Shown here one piece after another: positions 1 to 11,321 of a DNA stretch of 64,000 nt (within the stretch, counting starts at the first letter, position 1; each line of letters starts with the position of its first letter). Both the position numbers and the translations under genes were made by a program. The DNA is taken from positions 54,438,501-54,502,500 of the forward strand of contig CM032232.1 of NCBI GenBank assembly GCA_019009955.1, in the 5' to 3' direction. The notes under the pieces are model-generated. The model saw only the letters and a program-made list of their open reading frames with translations, searched no databases and was not told the origin of the DNA. Source of the DNA: Riptortus pedestris (lineage: Eukaryota; Arthropoda; Insecta; Hemiptera; Alydidae).

Positions 1-462
1 GGAAGTTGTCCATTGACAATACCCACAATGGAGGGAACATTGGTTTGTTTTATGGAGTTAAACTGAAACACTACAAAAGAAGATCTCTCGGCCACTTACG
101 CTTCAGACACCGTCTTGGGTTTTCTGGAATATGAGTAGATGAAAGTGATTCGACTAAAGGATTAGGATGTGCGGGAAGGAGAGAGTGGAATTTCTGATAT
201 CGGGATTTGGCGAGGGTATGGACAAAAGGAATGTTGAGGTCATTATGGAGAGTTAAATTGGATACGTAAAATGGGGAATCGGTAATTTTGCGGAGTATTC
301 TGGATTGGAGGGTTTGGATTTTGTAGGAATTTGAAGGTTTGGTGGAACCCCAAAGTTCAAGTCCGTACGTCCATATTGGTCGGAGTACTGTCGTATAAAT
401 CAGTCGTTTGTTGTGTAGTGATAGTTTAGATCTGTTGTCAAGCAGTCTAAGTAGAAGTCTGT
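1..462 (-). pseudogene. Jockey-like LINE, C-terminal end of reverse transcriptase ORF (relic)
   Basis: Minus-strand translation gives the C-terminal part of a Jockey-type pol. In order it shows a LLLRLLDNRSKLS segment, LIYTTVLRPIWTYGLELWGS, then a KPSNSYKIQTLQSRILRKI and DSPFYVSNLTLHNDLNIPFV stretch, and LKRKWPRDLL before a stop. The PIWTYG..LWG block followed by QS(R/K)ILR.I..(A/S)P(F/W)YVSN and DL.IP.V is the usual signature after the RT domain of Jockey-clade elements. The copy is truncated near 462, where it joins an ACE-like AT-rich sequence, and it runs off the left edge of the window. The same region recurs at 35540-36120 with closely similar sequence. Not expected to be functional. 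Confidence 0.75.
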
Positions 463-506
463 ACCTATCTAAAATATTAACCGAGATATTTGTAATTTAT
501 AAAATG

Positions 507-1060
507 TCTCCTAAGGTAAATCAGCTATTGAGTTTACTTGTGCAATTTCAAAAATTTTTATCAAATGACTATCAATCCTACTAAGGAAATGAAAAATATG
601 TCCGTTCAAACATGTATATACATGTATTTGTGCACATATATTTGTCTTGAAACGCTCTCAATTTTTGTGTGATTGTTAATAAACTCGGCATTTAATACTT
701 TTATGTAAAAGGGATCATCAAATTCGTTAATGGCAGAAGTCGGACTGGAAGGAGGTGAGGATTTAAAGGTAGAATTTCGAAATATTTGAAATATCTTCGT
801 TACTATAAAGTGGATGGAACAATTTTACATAACCAATCTTACTGCAAATTTTACCATGAATATCTACCAAGATATTTGTATTTTTTAGTTTCCTTAAGTA
901 GACACCCACTCTTACTGTTGCCGTATGAACAATAAGCTAAACAATAAATCATGAACTACTTTATTAAAAGCTTTTATACTAAATATTGTTTACAAGAAAC
1001 CTTTATTCTGTGAGTTACATACAAATTCGTTTTGTGTTGATGTCACCAATTACGGGCTTG
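507..1060 (+). repeat. ACE dispersed repeat, decayed long-variant copy
   Basis: Forward-oriented copy of the main repeat family. It has the GGTAAATCAGCTATTGAG start, the FCC-type block ending in TCCGTTCAAA, a degenerate TA-rich tract, the TCTCAATTTTTGTGTGATTG block, and then the longer internal variant with ACCCACTC..TACTG and AACAATAAGC. The 3' hairpin end is missing. Several indels show it is an old copy. Confidence 0.7.
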
Positions 1061-1270
1061 TTATGCCTGCACTTGGAAAATGTGCTTAGTTTTCCCTTGG
1101 CTGTCGGACGTTTTTATTTATTTTATAAATTATCATTTATTTTTGTTAACCTTTCATGTATTTTTACTAATGAGGGGATATAGGACATTCGTAAGTATAA
1201 ATTTATTTTGTCACCAAATGGCTTTCATAAGTCTCCATTTCCCGATCCAAGATGTTTCCATTCCAAGAAC

Positions 1271-1802
1271 TCCTTCACGCAGGGGCTGCGTAAACTAAGC
1301 AGATTTCCCATGTGAAGACTGGGAACACAACAAATACAAACGTTAATGAGAAATCTTTTAGTTAATTAAAATCAATTCCCAACTGAAACGGCATCTGAAT
1401 TGTAAGAATAATTTATATTTTAATAACTCAAATTTTAGTAGTCAAAGAACTAAAGAAGGGAAGTGGCGGATGAACAGAACGTATTTGCATAAATCTCACA
1501 AAGTAACGAAGGTAAGGTAAGGTTAGAAGCTTCCGAGCAGTTACGGAAATGACCGATCTAATCCGAACTATACCCGACCAAAGACGTCATAAAAATGCAA
1601 ATCTCGGTTAATATTTAAGATAGAGAATACAGGTATATATCACTATTTCTGGCAAATTTAATTTCCCCCCTCTAAACCCCCCCCCCTCCCTGTAGTCCGA
1701 TTTCAACCATTAACGAACTTGATCTGTCTTTTTACATAAAACGGTTAAATATCGAGTTTCGTAACGATCAAACAAAAATTGCGACCGCTAGAGCGTTAAC
1801 AG

Positions 1803-1842
<40 letters not shown>

Positions 1843-1945
1843 CTGAACGGACCTCATTTTGGCCATATCCTGGGTAAGATCGATGGACATTTGAAGAAAG
1901 TTTTTGAAAATCGCGTCATGAGTACGACCTCAATAAAAAGTCTAT
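1271..1945 (-). repeat. ACE dispersed repeat, nearly full length
   Basis: Reverse-oriented copy. It begins with the hairpin end (CCTTCACGCAGGGGCTGCG), passes through GCAGATTTCCC, the core with CTCGGTTAATATTTAAGATAG, a C-run, GCGACCGCTAGAGCG, an (AT)n tract at 1808-1839, and GAACGGACCTCATTTTGG, and fades after GAGTACGACCTCAATA. The terminal palindrome is lost. Confidence 0.75.
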
Positions 1946-2784
1946 TATTTTTCTATACTACATGTCACAGTATTCTGTGTCTTAACTAACCGCTGGAAAC
2001 TATCTGGTTGTTTCTCTCCATTTATACAAGAAGAAATGATACAGTCGTGGTTGGAGTGAACTCCAATAAAGAAATCGTTGATGACGAATGGCTTCAAATA
2101 TTGCGCCATTATTGTAACAAATGTACACTAAAATGAAACCATTAAATGAGAATATTTTTCCTCAAGAATTCGTCTAAGCTAACAAATATGTCCTTGAGTC
2201 AGTTTATAAGACCAAAAAAGTGTACCAAGTGAAACAAATCTAATATATAAAAGTTAGACAGGGGAATAAAGGGATAAGAGTTTAGTGTAATATATATTTT
2301 GCTTATTCCTTAACTCTATAAACTACAGTTAATTGAATTTCTTTAGTAAACGGAAAAATACAAGAGAAAACAAAAAAAAAGTAAGTCTTCTCCCGTTTTT
2401 CCACCTAACATATTTTAAGTAAAATTCATCGTCTTTGTTTCATATTTTCCTCAACCTTTTACTCTTGAGATTGAAACAACTTCATTGTTTTTTAAAATAA
2501 CCATTACGCTTGATGTACTTTTGTAAATTAACTTTTGAAGAAAACTTTCTGAAACTCATGTCATGGAAAATAAGTTTTCTATTACATTTTGTTATACCAC
2601 TTAAAGAACAGGTAAATGTATATTTAAGTTGAGTTCAGTAAATTAAATATGCATTCATATTAGGAACATACTGTATATATTTCGGCCAATTTGAAAGTAT
2701 TTTTTCTTTGCTTTATTAAGACTAATGTCGGTTTGCATAAAAGGTCTTAGCATACTCTTGTACTGGGAGAGGTCACCAGAACAT
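1946..2784. other. No recognised feature
   Basis: AT-rich DNA without a credible coding frame, RNA gene or repeat match that I can see. It separates two reverse ACE copies. Confidence 0.4.
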
Positions 2785-3270
2785 ATTTGTATATATCTCG
2801 TATAATAAATGAAAACAATATTTGGTAGTTATCCGAATAATGTGGTTTATTCTATAACAGAATATTGTTTGTATAACATTATCAGAAGTGGGGGTTTGCT
2901 GAAGGCTAAAAACTGAAAAATGCAAATATCTCGGTTAATACTCAAGACAGAGAATAAGTGTATATAACAATATTTATAGGCCATTTGATTTGCAATAAGA
3001 TTGGTCGACTATTTTTCTATCATACGTATAGTAACAGAGATATTTTGAATTTTCAAATATCCTCCCCACTAAACCCATCCCGCCTTCCACTGGTACGATT
3101 TTAGCCATTAATGATCTTGATCTTTCAATCACATAAAACGATAAAATATCGAGTTTTGTAACGATAAAGCAATAATTGCGACCGCTAGAGAGGTAACAGA
3201 CAAATATATATAAACAATTATGAATGTATTTTGAACCGAATAGCTGATTTACCATAAGGCAAACTCAGCT
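2785..3270 (-). repeat. ACE dispersed repeat, long variant, partial
   Basis: Reverse copy with the block GAAAACAATATTTGGTA, the sequence TGCAAATATCTCGGTTAATA, a CCCCACTAAACCC pyrimidine tract, and GCGACCGCTAGAGAGGTAAC followed by a very short AT tract. Minus-strand open frames here are translations of this repeat. Confidence 0.7.
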
Positions 3271-3640
3271 TACTTGAAGAAATGCAAGGTCTGTCACGCT
3301 AAGAACTAAACAGATTTGGAAAGACCTTGTTACATACACCAGTGCCGTCATCGAAAATTCAATAATGTACTACTCCTGTAAATGGAGTACGTGGAAAGTA
3401 CATCCCGTTGGGGCTGCTAAAACAAAGTCGATTTCCGGGTTCTGGTTAGACACTCTCGTAAAATCATCCCAACAAATATTCTTTGTTTTTTTTTTCGGTT
3501 ATCATTATAGACTCGAGGGACTCATGATCAGATATTTACTTAATCAGTGATAAGCAAGGAGTACAACCCCCGTTAACCAAGGAGGCATTGGAGAATATGG
3601 ACTCATTCTAGCAGTGGGGCGGGGGGGGGGTGTTGCTTTA
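3271..3640. other. Unassigned stretch with ACE-like edge
   Basis: Begins with a weak hairpin-end remnant near 3289 (GTCTGTCACGCTAAGAACT) and otherwise contains no recognised feature. A G-run lies at 3617-3630. Confidence 0.35.
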
Positions 3641-3831
3641 TACATTTCTTCGTACCCCAAGTATTAAGCGAGTTTTTTTGTTTGTTTGTTGTTGACTTTC
3701 TTGTTTTCAGTTTTCAGTAAACCACCGCTTCTACTCACCGGATTATTATTTAGTAGCGGATAATATATGGCAACATGAGATGAGTAGTGTGTTATTCCAG
3801 CAAGTGGGGAATATTCTTAGTTTACGCAGAC
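3641..3831 (+). repeat. ACE 3' fragment
   Basis: Contains the TTTTCAGTAAACC..CCGCTTCTACTC long-variant block and ends with GGGGAATATTCTTAGTTTACGCAGAC, a degraded 3' end in which the hairpin is broken. Confidence 0.55.
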
Positions 3832-4318
3832 AATGCTTAACTTACTTTATTCTATTATAACTTCCTTCTTACATCGAGGCTGTACAATAGGCCTATATTT
3901 CTACACACCCTTACATGTGTTAAACTAACTTTCTATTTATTGCAAAACAGATCTTCTATATTTCACGCTTAATTCCAAAGTATGTAATTCTTGCCGTTTC
4001 CTCTTGCTCATATATGACCCTGGTGAAATTAAATCGTCTTATACTTTCAGATTACAAGACTTGCAAAACATAGGCGTGTAAGAAGTTCCGGTACAATCAG
4101 CCTGTAGGTGCTTCACATTGCGTGCTGTGTACACACACAAACATGTTTTCCAGTTAACATTATCTTTCAACTCCCGACAAATATTTTTTGAGCTCTTTGA
4201 GCTAGTTACCTATGCTAAAATACTTGAAGAACTTTCTAAATTAAGTCAGAGAACATATTTAACTTTTGTTCTTAAAAAAAAAAAATACAATTTTTTTTTC
4301 CAATCCGATATCATAAAA
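3832..4318. other. No recognised feature
   Basis: AT-rich, with no coding frame, RNA gene or repeat match that I can see. Confidence 0.35.
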
Positions 4319-4590
4319 AGGACGTCAATTAGATGCTGCGAAAACTAAGCAGATTTCTGAGCTGCTGGTATGGCACACTAGTGATTTCATATCATTGACT
4401 AAATGAGGGGTTTTACTAAATGTTGAAAATTTAAAACTGGAAACATCTCGGGAAAAAAGTGTATAAAACTGTATTTATATTGAGTAAACTAGCCCTGTAA
4501 CCCGTCGTTAAATATAAACGTTGAATTGACTTATAAAGAAATCATCCCGCTATTTTTCCCTCGTAACAGAAATGTCCTGTAGCATATAGA
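4319..4590 (-). repeat. ACE fragment, decayed
   Basis: Reverse fragment. GATGCTGCGAAAACTAAGCA is the hairpin end with its stem lost. It is followed by the GCACACTAGTGATTTCATATC block seen in other long variants (for example near 5335 and 37680). Confidence 0.55.
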
Positions 4591-5280
4591 GTTACTCTAC
4601 AGTCATTCATTTTTAACACAAGTGAAGCAAAATATGACAATTTGACGAATTGAATTCATAATGGCTTTTCGTTGGAATATAAATATTCGATTAGCTAAGC
4701 TCTGACTAATCCCTTTATTTCGTGAAAATGCTGTGATATTGTTTTAAGCAGAGGCACAGAGAGGTTATTTGACGAAAATTGCGAACTTACTATCGTTCTT
4801 GAGTTCACAAAAATTTAGTTTCCCGTCAGAAAATACCTATTGCGCCATCCTAGCATTTGATTTCTCATTTGATCTCAAATTCAGTATGAGATGAAGTCGA
4901 AGTAATAAGTTGGCCGTATTACCCGTCGTAGCTGGTTGAAATAAAAATGTTTTCTCCATGAAATTTATTAAGGTTATTCCAAGTAAGCCCTAGCTCCTAC
5001 GACTGGTAGAAAAAACCAAATTCAGCGTATTGTTACAAAATTCAATCCCTAAATAAACGAAGGCACTAACCTTTCAGAACTACTATACGACAACAGCCCA
5101 TTCATAGACTCAACAATGAAACATCCCGTACAGATATTTTCAATAAAATGTACATACATATGAATGCCTTCAGTTAATCCCCATTCTTAGAGATGGGATT
5201 TCCATGTATCTGCAATTGAATGTCCAACTTGAATGTGTTTTTACGGCTTCATAGGCTAATTATAATTGAAGTAATAAGAA
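4591..5280. other. No recognised feature
   Basis: AT-rich intergenic DNA with no coding or structural signal that I can see. Confidence 0.35.
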
Positions 5281-5853
5281 GTCATTCACAAAGGGGCTAC
5301 GTAAACTAAGCAGATTTCCCACGTTTTGATAACACACTTTTGATCTCATCCGACTAATTATTTTATGTTTATAAGTAAAACTCCGAAAAGTAAAAGTGGC
5401 CGATTACTGGAGGCCGAAAACAAGAAATTACAAATAACTCGCTTCATGTTTAAGGTACGAACAAATCTATATAACAGAAATTGTAGAGCATCAATTGCTT
5501 AACAAGATTGGTTCTTTAAGATTTTGCTATCCGGCTTATCAAAACGGATATATTAGGAATTTTATTAATTCCCCTCTCATCCCTCTCCCTCATTCCTCGT
5601 CAGGTATCAGCCATTAACTAATGCGCTCTTTACTGTTGAATAAAACAGTTAAATATCTAGTGTTATATATATATATCAAGTAAACGGAGATATTTTGAAC
5701 TTCCAAAGTTCTCCCTCGCCCTGGTCCGATTTCAGCCATTAACAAACTTGATCTACAATTTTACTTAAAACGCTTATGAATCGAGTGTGGTAACGACCGT
5801 TACTACAAGTATGGTAATGCTAGAGCGATAATTCCCCGTAAGGTAATTCTGCT
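5281..5853 (-). repeat. ACE dispersed repeat, near full, AT tract almost lost
   Basis: Reverse copy from GTCATTCACAAAGGGGCTAC to GGTAATTCTGCT. The core carries two C-rich pyrimidine tracts and only a short ATATATATAT. ATGCTAGAGCGATAATTCC then runs directly into the terminal sequence, so the segment between the core and the 5' palindrome is deleted. Confidence 0.65.
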
Positions 5854-6513
5854 AAATAGTCTAATTTGAGCTAACAACATCGGTGTACCATTCATTATTG
5901 CTCAAAACGCACCAGTAAAGAGACTACTTAATGTCAAGAAATACATCCGTAGGAATACACGTATCTTGTGCGATTAAGAATAAATTAACTTAAATTCTCT
6001 ATTGGTACGTTATTTAACTTTTTGGCAATACGAAACCGTAAAAAGTTTTCAAAGGTTGCAAAACTTGTTCTTCCTAAGTGCTGGAGTTAGTGTTTTACTT
6101 ATGCTCCCGCTATCGGAGTTGACAAACTGTTATCATTTGTCATGGTTGGACCCGGTAGATGTAAGTGATAACGACGTAAGTGATGGAAGAGTGTTTCGAG
6201 AAATGGCGTAACTTCCACAATGGCGCATTTCTATTTAAATTGCAGAGTGCGTTCAATCAACGTCAGAGTTCTTTTCACAGAATTAATCAATCGCTAGAGC
6301 ATTCATGTCAATTCGAATAAAGGCTATGTTTATCTGACGTATTATTAGATAATTTATTTTACAAATATTTGTAATTTGTTGTGTAAGGGTTGAAATTCTA
6401 ATATTTCGATACAATTATATATTGATTGATTGACCGTAATGAGACGGAGTCCTTACCACTGTGTGTAGATAACAGCTGTAAATCGAGTAGAGTATAAATC
6501 AAATACACATTTT
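5854..6513. other. No recognised feature
   Basis: Contains a 69-codon plus-strand open frame at 6002-6211 with no recognisable domain and no supporting splice or promoter context. I do not call it a gene. Confidence 0.35.
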
Positions 6514-6633
6514 AGCAGATTTATCTTAAGGAAAATCAGCTATTGAGGTTGTACTCATGACGGAATTTTCGAAATATTCCTTCAAATGTCCATCGATCCT
6601 ACCTAGTAGATGACGAAAATGAGGTCCGTTCAA

Positions 6634-6693
<60 letters not shown>

Positions 6694-7357
6694 TGCTCAA
6701 AAATGAATTGGTGATTTTTTTCTTATCCTCTTAATTTTAATTAAATCGACCTTAATTAAATAACTTTTTTATGGGGGAAAAGACAATAATTTCTATTAAA
6801 TATTAATGATATTTATAATTAAAAAAAAATGCTAGGCCCCATAAATACCACAAAACCTACCAACCTACCAATATCCCTATTCATTTTTGAGCAGTTTAGA
6901 TCTATCTATCTATATGTTTGTCTGTTCCCGCTCTAGCGGTCGCAATTTTTGTTTGATCGTTACCAAACTCGATATTTAGTCGTTTTATGTAAAAAGAAAG
7001 ATCAATTTCGTTAACGGCTGAAATCGGACCAGTGAAAGGGGGGGTTTAGAGGAGAGGATTTTCGAAAATTCAAAATATCTCCGTTACTATACGTCGGATC
7101 AAAACATTGTACGGAATCAATCTTATTGCAAATTAAATTTACTATAAATATTGGTATATACATTTATTCTCAATCTTGAATATTAACCGAGATATTTGAA
7201 TTTTTATTAAATCTGGGCGGCTAACGCACGAGAGTGACTTTCCCGCCAAAAGCTAGTTCAGCCGTTTCCTTGACTGCTCGGCTCTCGTGAAATTTCTCTA
7301 TTGTAAAACTTCACGTGGGAAATCTTGCTTAGTTTACGCAGCCCCTGCGTGACGGAC
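6514..7357 (+). repeat. ACE dispersed repeat, complete ends, interrupted by a small TIR element
   Basis: Forward copy bounded by TTTT|AGCAGATTTATC at the left and CTGCGTGACGGAC|TTTTTT at the right. The 3' hairpin ACGCAG-CCC-CTGCGT is perfect. The central (AT)n tract (about 6639-6692) is interrupted by a 202-bp element at 6693-6894, after which the normal TTGTCTGTTCCCGCTCTAGC block resumes. The T-rich flank on both sides matches the other complete copies. Confidence 0.85.
6693..6894. mobile_element. Short terminal-inverted-repeat element (MITE-like) in an (AT)n tract
   Basis: Starts CTGCTCAAAAATGAAT and ends with the inverted copy ATTCATTTTTGAGCAG, a perfect 16-bp terminal inverted repeat around 170 bp of AT-rich noncoding DNA. 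It is preceded by TA and followed by TTTA, so a TA target as used by Tc1/mariner elements is possible but the right copy is not exact. No ORF. It interrupts the AT tract of an ACE copy. Confidence 0.75.
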
Positions 7358-7483
7358 TTTTTTGATTTAAGGACTTAAAAACTGAAATTATGACGTCATA
7401 ACACAACGTATTTGTATGTACCCACAGTAAAAGTTCAATGAAAACAATATTTGTTATTAAGGCTTCAAATAAATTTCTTCATC

Positions 7484-8540
7484 TTATAACAGCGTATTGT
7501 TATTATGACGTGAGAACGAGTGGAATATCTCTGTTAATAATATTAAAGTTCGCTTGTGGGTGCATTCCCTTCGCCGAGGGATTCCTGTAGACTTTGTGTT
7601 CCAGACTTCCATCACCCGTATGTGAAGAAAACCATCCAATTCTTCTTCGTAGGTAAACCTGATCACCGGCTGTATGGAGTTGAGGTGGTCGTAGAAATTA
7701 TCCAGGCCCTTGACGTCAGTCGATAACGTCAATTGATCAGGAATCCTCCAAGGACTTCAAATGGAATAGACGTCATCGACGTACCGGAGCCACAGTATCA
7801 GCTTGAATGGCCAGGCCTTCTTCACGAAAGATTCAAGTGTAGATTAGCCACGACGGAAGACAGAAGCCATGCCCATGTCTAATGCGTCCTGTCGGTACAC
7901 AACGCCCCCGTCCTTCAAGGAAATTGAGGTGAGCACGAATTGGAACAGTTCAAATATGTTGTTTTTTAGCCTATTGATTTTCTTAACCAACTCAATGGAA
8001 CAGGTGGAAAGTGACTCTACATTGAAGTTCACCAGAATGACATGGGTGTCCATCTTCAGTTCTTTGACGGATGTCTGTCAGATGAACAGAGTTTTAGACG
8101 TAGTAAACGTCTTCTCCGCTCTTGATGGGAGCTTCTCGGCTATTTCATTCACTGTCTTACACGTGTATGTTCCGACCTTGGAGACTATAGGACGAGAGGA
8201 GTGTCTTTCTTTTGGACTTTTGGCATACCATAGATCCCGGGAGCTCTTGAGTCGTCCTAGCACAATCTTTTCTTAGTCTTCTCGTTCATGCTCCTTTACC
8301 CTTTTCTCGTCTGTTTCAGGATCAAGCAAACGTTCCATCTTCGTCTGAAACTAGGTCCTGTAAATGACGTCAGTTGCATTAGCCTTATCTGCCCTCATAA
8401 TCAGAATGTCTCCGTTCTTTTGATGGTCAGAGAGAGTCTTGAGCTGCATCCATGACAATTTAGTTCTGGCAGTCCTCGCTTTGATCAATAAGTGGCCCAT
8501 TTCAAACCCCAGTTCAGCCACCGCCGCGGAGGCGTTGATT
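7484..8540 (-). pseudogene. Penelope-like element reverse transcriptase, frameshifted relic
   Basis: Reading the minus strand from 8540 down, the pieces come in Penelope-type order. First is a helical stretch with MGHLLIKARTART, then SDHQKNGDILIMRADKANAT (the family's ADK.NAT motif), then KMERLLDPETDEKR. Next come RPIVSKVGTYTCKTVNEIAE (the RPIVS..G..TY motif), VILVNFNVESLSTCSIELVK (the V.F(D/N)VESLFT palm motif), YRQDALDMGMAS (the YRQ..G.AMG motif), and finally LNSIQPVIRFTYEEELDGFL. Frame changes and a stop after VIYRT break the ORF. No GIY-YIG endonuclease was recognised downstream. Overlapping plus-strand frames are shadows. Confidence 0.75.
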
Positions 8541-8761
8541 TTCCCCAGGGTATTGCTTGCATTTTCCCAGGCTCGTGCATGGGAGGTTCACCACGGGAGA
8601 TATCTTCACTAGGATGCTTCCTAGGGTGCGGTCCACCTTGCACCCAGTGGTAGGGCTGTTAGAATCTGGCACCGCTGTTCCTATTGCGATTCTCCTGATC
8701 TTTGAATTGTTATTTCCAGCCCTCAGACGACCAGCCGAGGTGATTTACGTCTAATGGCGTT
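8541..8761 (-). other. Probable upstream remainder of the Penelope-like relic
   Basis: GC content stays higher than in the flanks, consistent with continued old coding sequence of the element, but I could not recognise motifs. A plus-strand frame at 8557-8754 is likely a shadow. Confidence 0.35.
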
Positions 8762-8935
8762 GATTTAGTTTTTCCACTTTAGCTTTCAGTAAATCCCCAC
8801 ATCATTTCACCATATTTTTACTTGGGGTAATTGGGTCACTGAAGATATCAGCGACCGCATGAATTGTAATTCCTGATGAAAGGTGAACATTATTCCAGCC
8901 AATGGGAAATCTGCTTAGTGCAAGCACCGCACCCT
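8762..8935 (+). repeat. ACE 3' fragment
   Basis: Contains CTTTCAGTAAATCCCCACATC and ends with CAATGGGAAATCTGCTTAGT followed by a decayed hairpin (GCAAGCACCGCACCCTC). Confidence 0.5.
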
Positions 8936-9574
8936 CTTTGTTACGATATGTAGTCAGACAGCATTCTAGTATTCATGGTTTTTAATTTTAACGTCATATT
9001 TTTCACAAATCGCAGAACCTCTGTGGTTGAATAAGGAAAATCTGGTTAAAAGCTAAGTGTGACTTTATGACTCAGACACCTGACCTTTGCATGTTCATGT
9101 TCACGTTTGGAATTACAAAAAACAAAAAAAAAGTAAAGAAAAAAGGATTGGGAAAGCGATGGAGCCTTGAAGAGTTCTAACAAGCCAAGCCCATATTGTA
9201 GATGAGTTTGAGCACTTTTCTCTAATCTGCCCTCATTGCTGTAAAAGGCAGAGACCACGGAAGGCTTCTAATTTTAGCGAATTATCCAACCCCTTCCAGG
9301 TGAGTACACTCTCACTGAGTACACCTCAACCTCACTAATATGTTCTCAGACCATTCTTAAGCCGCTTAGGCAAGTTTGTGAATGGGCCGAGGAAAGTTTG
9401 TGTCACATGATAATTTAGAATGTATCTTGCCGGAATATAACGGATGACTCCATGTACTGCATTGTTCGCAATGTAATATGTTTCAAAGCAAATTAACTAA
9501 TTTTTTGGGAATGGCGAAAGTACTTGGGAGACGAAATGTCCGTTACACAGAAACTGGTTGCATTATATTTAACT
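8936..9574. other. No recognised feature
   Basis: Short open frame at 9046-9258 on the minus strand has no recognisable domain. Confidence 0.35.
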
Positions 9575-9770
9575 CCATTGGTCTTAATCTGACTCAGTAA
9601 ACCAAGAATTGTTTGTACGGTTCCCTTTTGGGAAATAGGAATTTATTCAGTGATGAAATCATTAAATCAAATAGATAGGTCGATCCTAACTAAAAAAATG
9701 ATGGTAACGTGAAGATAGTCCGTCCCAATTTGCCAGGTAGCCCTAATTGGAAGTTAATAAAATACCACAA
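9575..9770 (+). repeat. tRNA-derived SINE, badly decayed copy
   Basis: Aligns by eye with the better SINE copies: GGTCTTAATCTGACTCAGTA, then AAACCAAGAATTG, a broken B box, GGAATTTATTCAGTGATGAA, and GATAGTCCGTCCCAATTTGCC near the 3' end. Confidence 0.55.
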
Positions 9771-9990
9771 AAAAATCTGTAATAGGTATTCGTGTCAATT
9801 TACTTGTAATTAATTATTTCTTTTATACGCCTACTCAAAATAAATCATGTTTTAATATTTATGTTTACGCTCAAAAACAACGTAAAATCAAATATTATTC
9901 AATATTACACGATTTATATGTATCTTTTCTCGGTAGTCATTTGGTGTGTATTTGACTATATATATTATTGTTATATGTTTTAAACTATAT
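9771..9990. other. No recognised feature
   Basis: AT-rich, no signal seen. Confidence 0.3.
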
Positions 9991-10180
9991 TCGTTCCAGC
10001 ATACTCCAGAGATATATTTGTTCCTTCTTTGTATATAGGCTTTTAAATAATATTACTTATATGGCTGTTTTTTTAGTGGGCTATGTTTTCCAGCGCACTG
10101 ACGATTGAGCGAATGCTCCGAAAGCGCTCTGTCGCTTACAATAAATATTCGTGAAGGAACACGGCCGTTTTAGGTTAATT
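9991..10180 (+). repeat. Dispersed repeat with a CTGANGA-stem-GAAA hairpin motif
   Basis: Shares CCAGCATACTCCAGAGATA with 41425-41450 and AATAAATATTCGTGAAGGAA with about 55790. At 10092-10128 it forms an outer stem AGCGC/GCGCT and an inner stem GAGC/GCTC around CTGACGA and CGAAA. Such CTGANGA...GAAA cores occur in terminal repeats of Penelope-like elements. The assignment here is an inference. Confidence 0.45.
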
Positions 10181-10402
10181 TTTAACTCTGAAATCTCTTA
10201 GGAGATTTTTGTTAATGCTGAACTATAAGAAGCTAGTGAGATAGGATATTGACAAAGAAGATGAATGTACATGACTTCCTTCTTAGATAGAAGGATTGAT
10301 TGGTGAATGATCGATTTTTCATACTGTTCATAACTGTTAGTGTATTGATCTAATCAGCTGATATTTAATATACATTTTGTTAGTCTTGAAGTGATTGTGT
10401 TA

Positions 10403-10618
10403 GGGGCTTAGGTCAGCTATGTGATTTAAAGCGTTGACTTTAATCTTACTTGGTAAACCTAGAGTGGCGAGTTCGATTCCCGCCTGGGTGAAAGAATTTA
10501 TTTGGTGCCGGAATTCATTAGATAAATTTCTCAGTCCCACCCTGGGTAGAAAAGGGTTGTAACCTGTAGATAACCCGTCCCAATTAACCTTAGCAGCTAA
10601 AAGTGGACATTAATAAAT
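10403..10618 (+). repeat. tRNA-derived SINE
   Basis: Begins GGGCTTAGGTCAGCTATGTG. It has a tRNA-like B box at GAGTTCGATTCCCGCC, then the family body (TTATTTGGTGCCGGAATTCA, GTAACCTGTAGATAACCCGT, CAATTAACC), and ends TTAATAAATAAG. The order (tRNA head, unrelated body, A/T-rich tail) is that of a polymerase-III SINE mobilised by a LINE. Confidence 0.8.
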
Positions 10619-11204
10619 AAGTTATTTTGAGGTGATCGCCTTGGTGGTAAAGTCGAATTATTTTATAACACATATACAACTCTAGAAGAGGCGACATAAA
10701 GGACTCGTGACCAGAGTGAGAAATAAGTGGAAGTTATTTCATTTCATTTTATCAATTCTCCTGCAACGAACAATATCAATTTTTTTTTTTTAAAATACAT
10801 TATTTTATGTAGTTATTTCACATTATTCAATAAAGGCATTATAAAAATGAAAGAAAATTGTACTCAAGTCCAGAATTGTTCTAAGAGGCCCCGCCAAAAG
10901 TGACAAGCTGACTAGTGATAAACATTAGCCAGTGGGAGTTTCCTGACTAAAACTTTAATATAACCTCCAGTCATTCCCCACTGACATGTTGTTAGTGAGA
11001 ATTTGAACATGCTGGCAATGCGAGATGTATACTTCAGGGAAAATTGGCGAACAGTCTGTTAGTTTTAGGCATAACTTCTTGTTTTATACGATATAACCCG
11101 TTCATGGAAGGGCGGAATAAATTTGCATATTTTTGCATGTGAAATAATGCTACTGTAATATAATTTCCAATTACATTTATAAAACTGATTTTAGCAACTT
11201 TTTC
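10619..11204. other. No recognised feature
   Basis: AT-rich, no credible frame. Confidence 0.35.
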
Positions 11205-11312
11205 TTGCTTTATCAGTTGTTGAGATTGTAATCATGTCGCGATTTTCTTCACATGTCCATCGATACTATCTAGGAGATAATGAAAACTTGTTCGTTCAAA
11301 TTGATATAAATA
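11205..11312 (+). repeat. ACE 5' fragment
   Basis: Shows GTTGTTGAGATTGTAATCAT, CACATGTCCATCGATACTAT and GAGATAATGAAAACTTGTTC, the block that normally precedes the AT tract. It is followed directly by a SINE. Confidence 0.55.
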
Positions 11313-11321
11313 ATAATAATG

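Noticed and set aside
7869..8276. 135-codon plus-strand frame
   Set aside because: Antisense of the Penelope-like RT region, whose minus-strand reading carries the recognisable motifs.
10092..10128. Functional hammerhead ribozyme
   Set aside because: The stems seen join the wrong strands for the three-way hammerhead fold and no stem I can be formed by eye.
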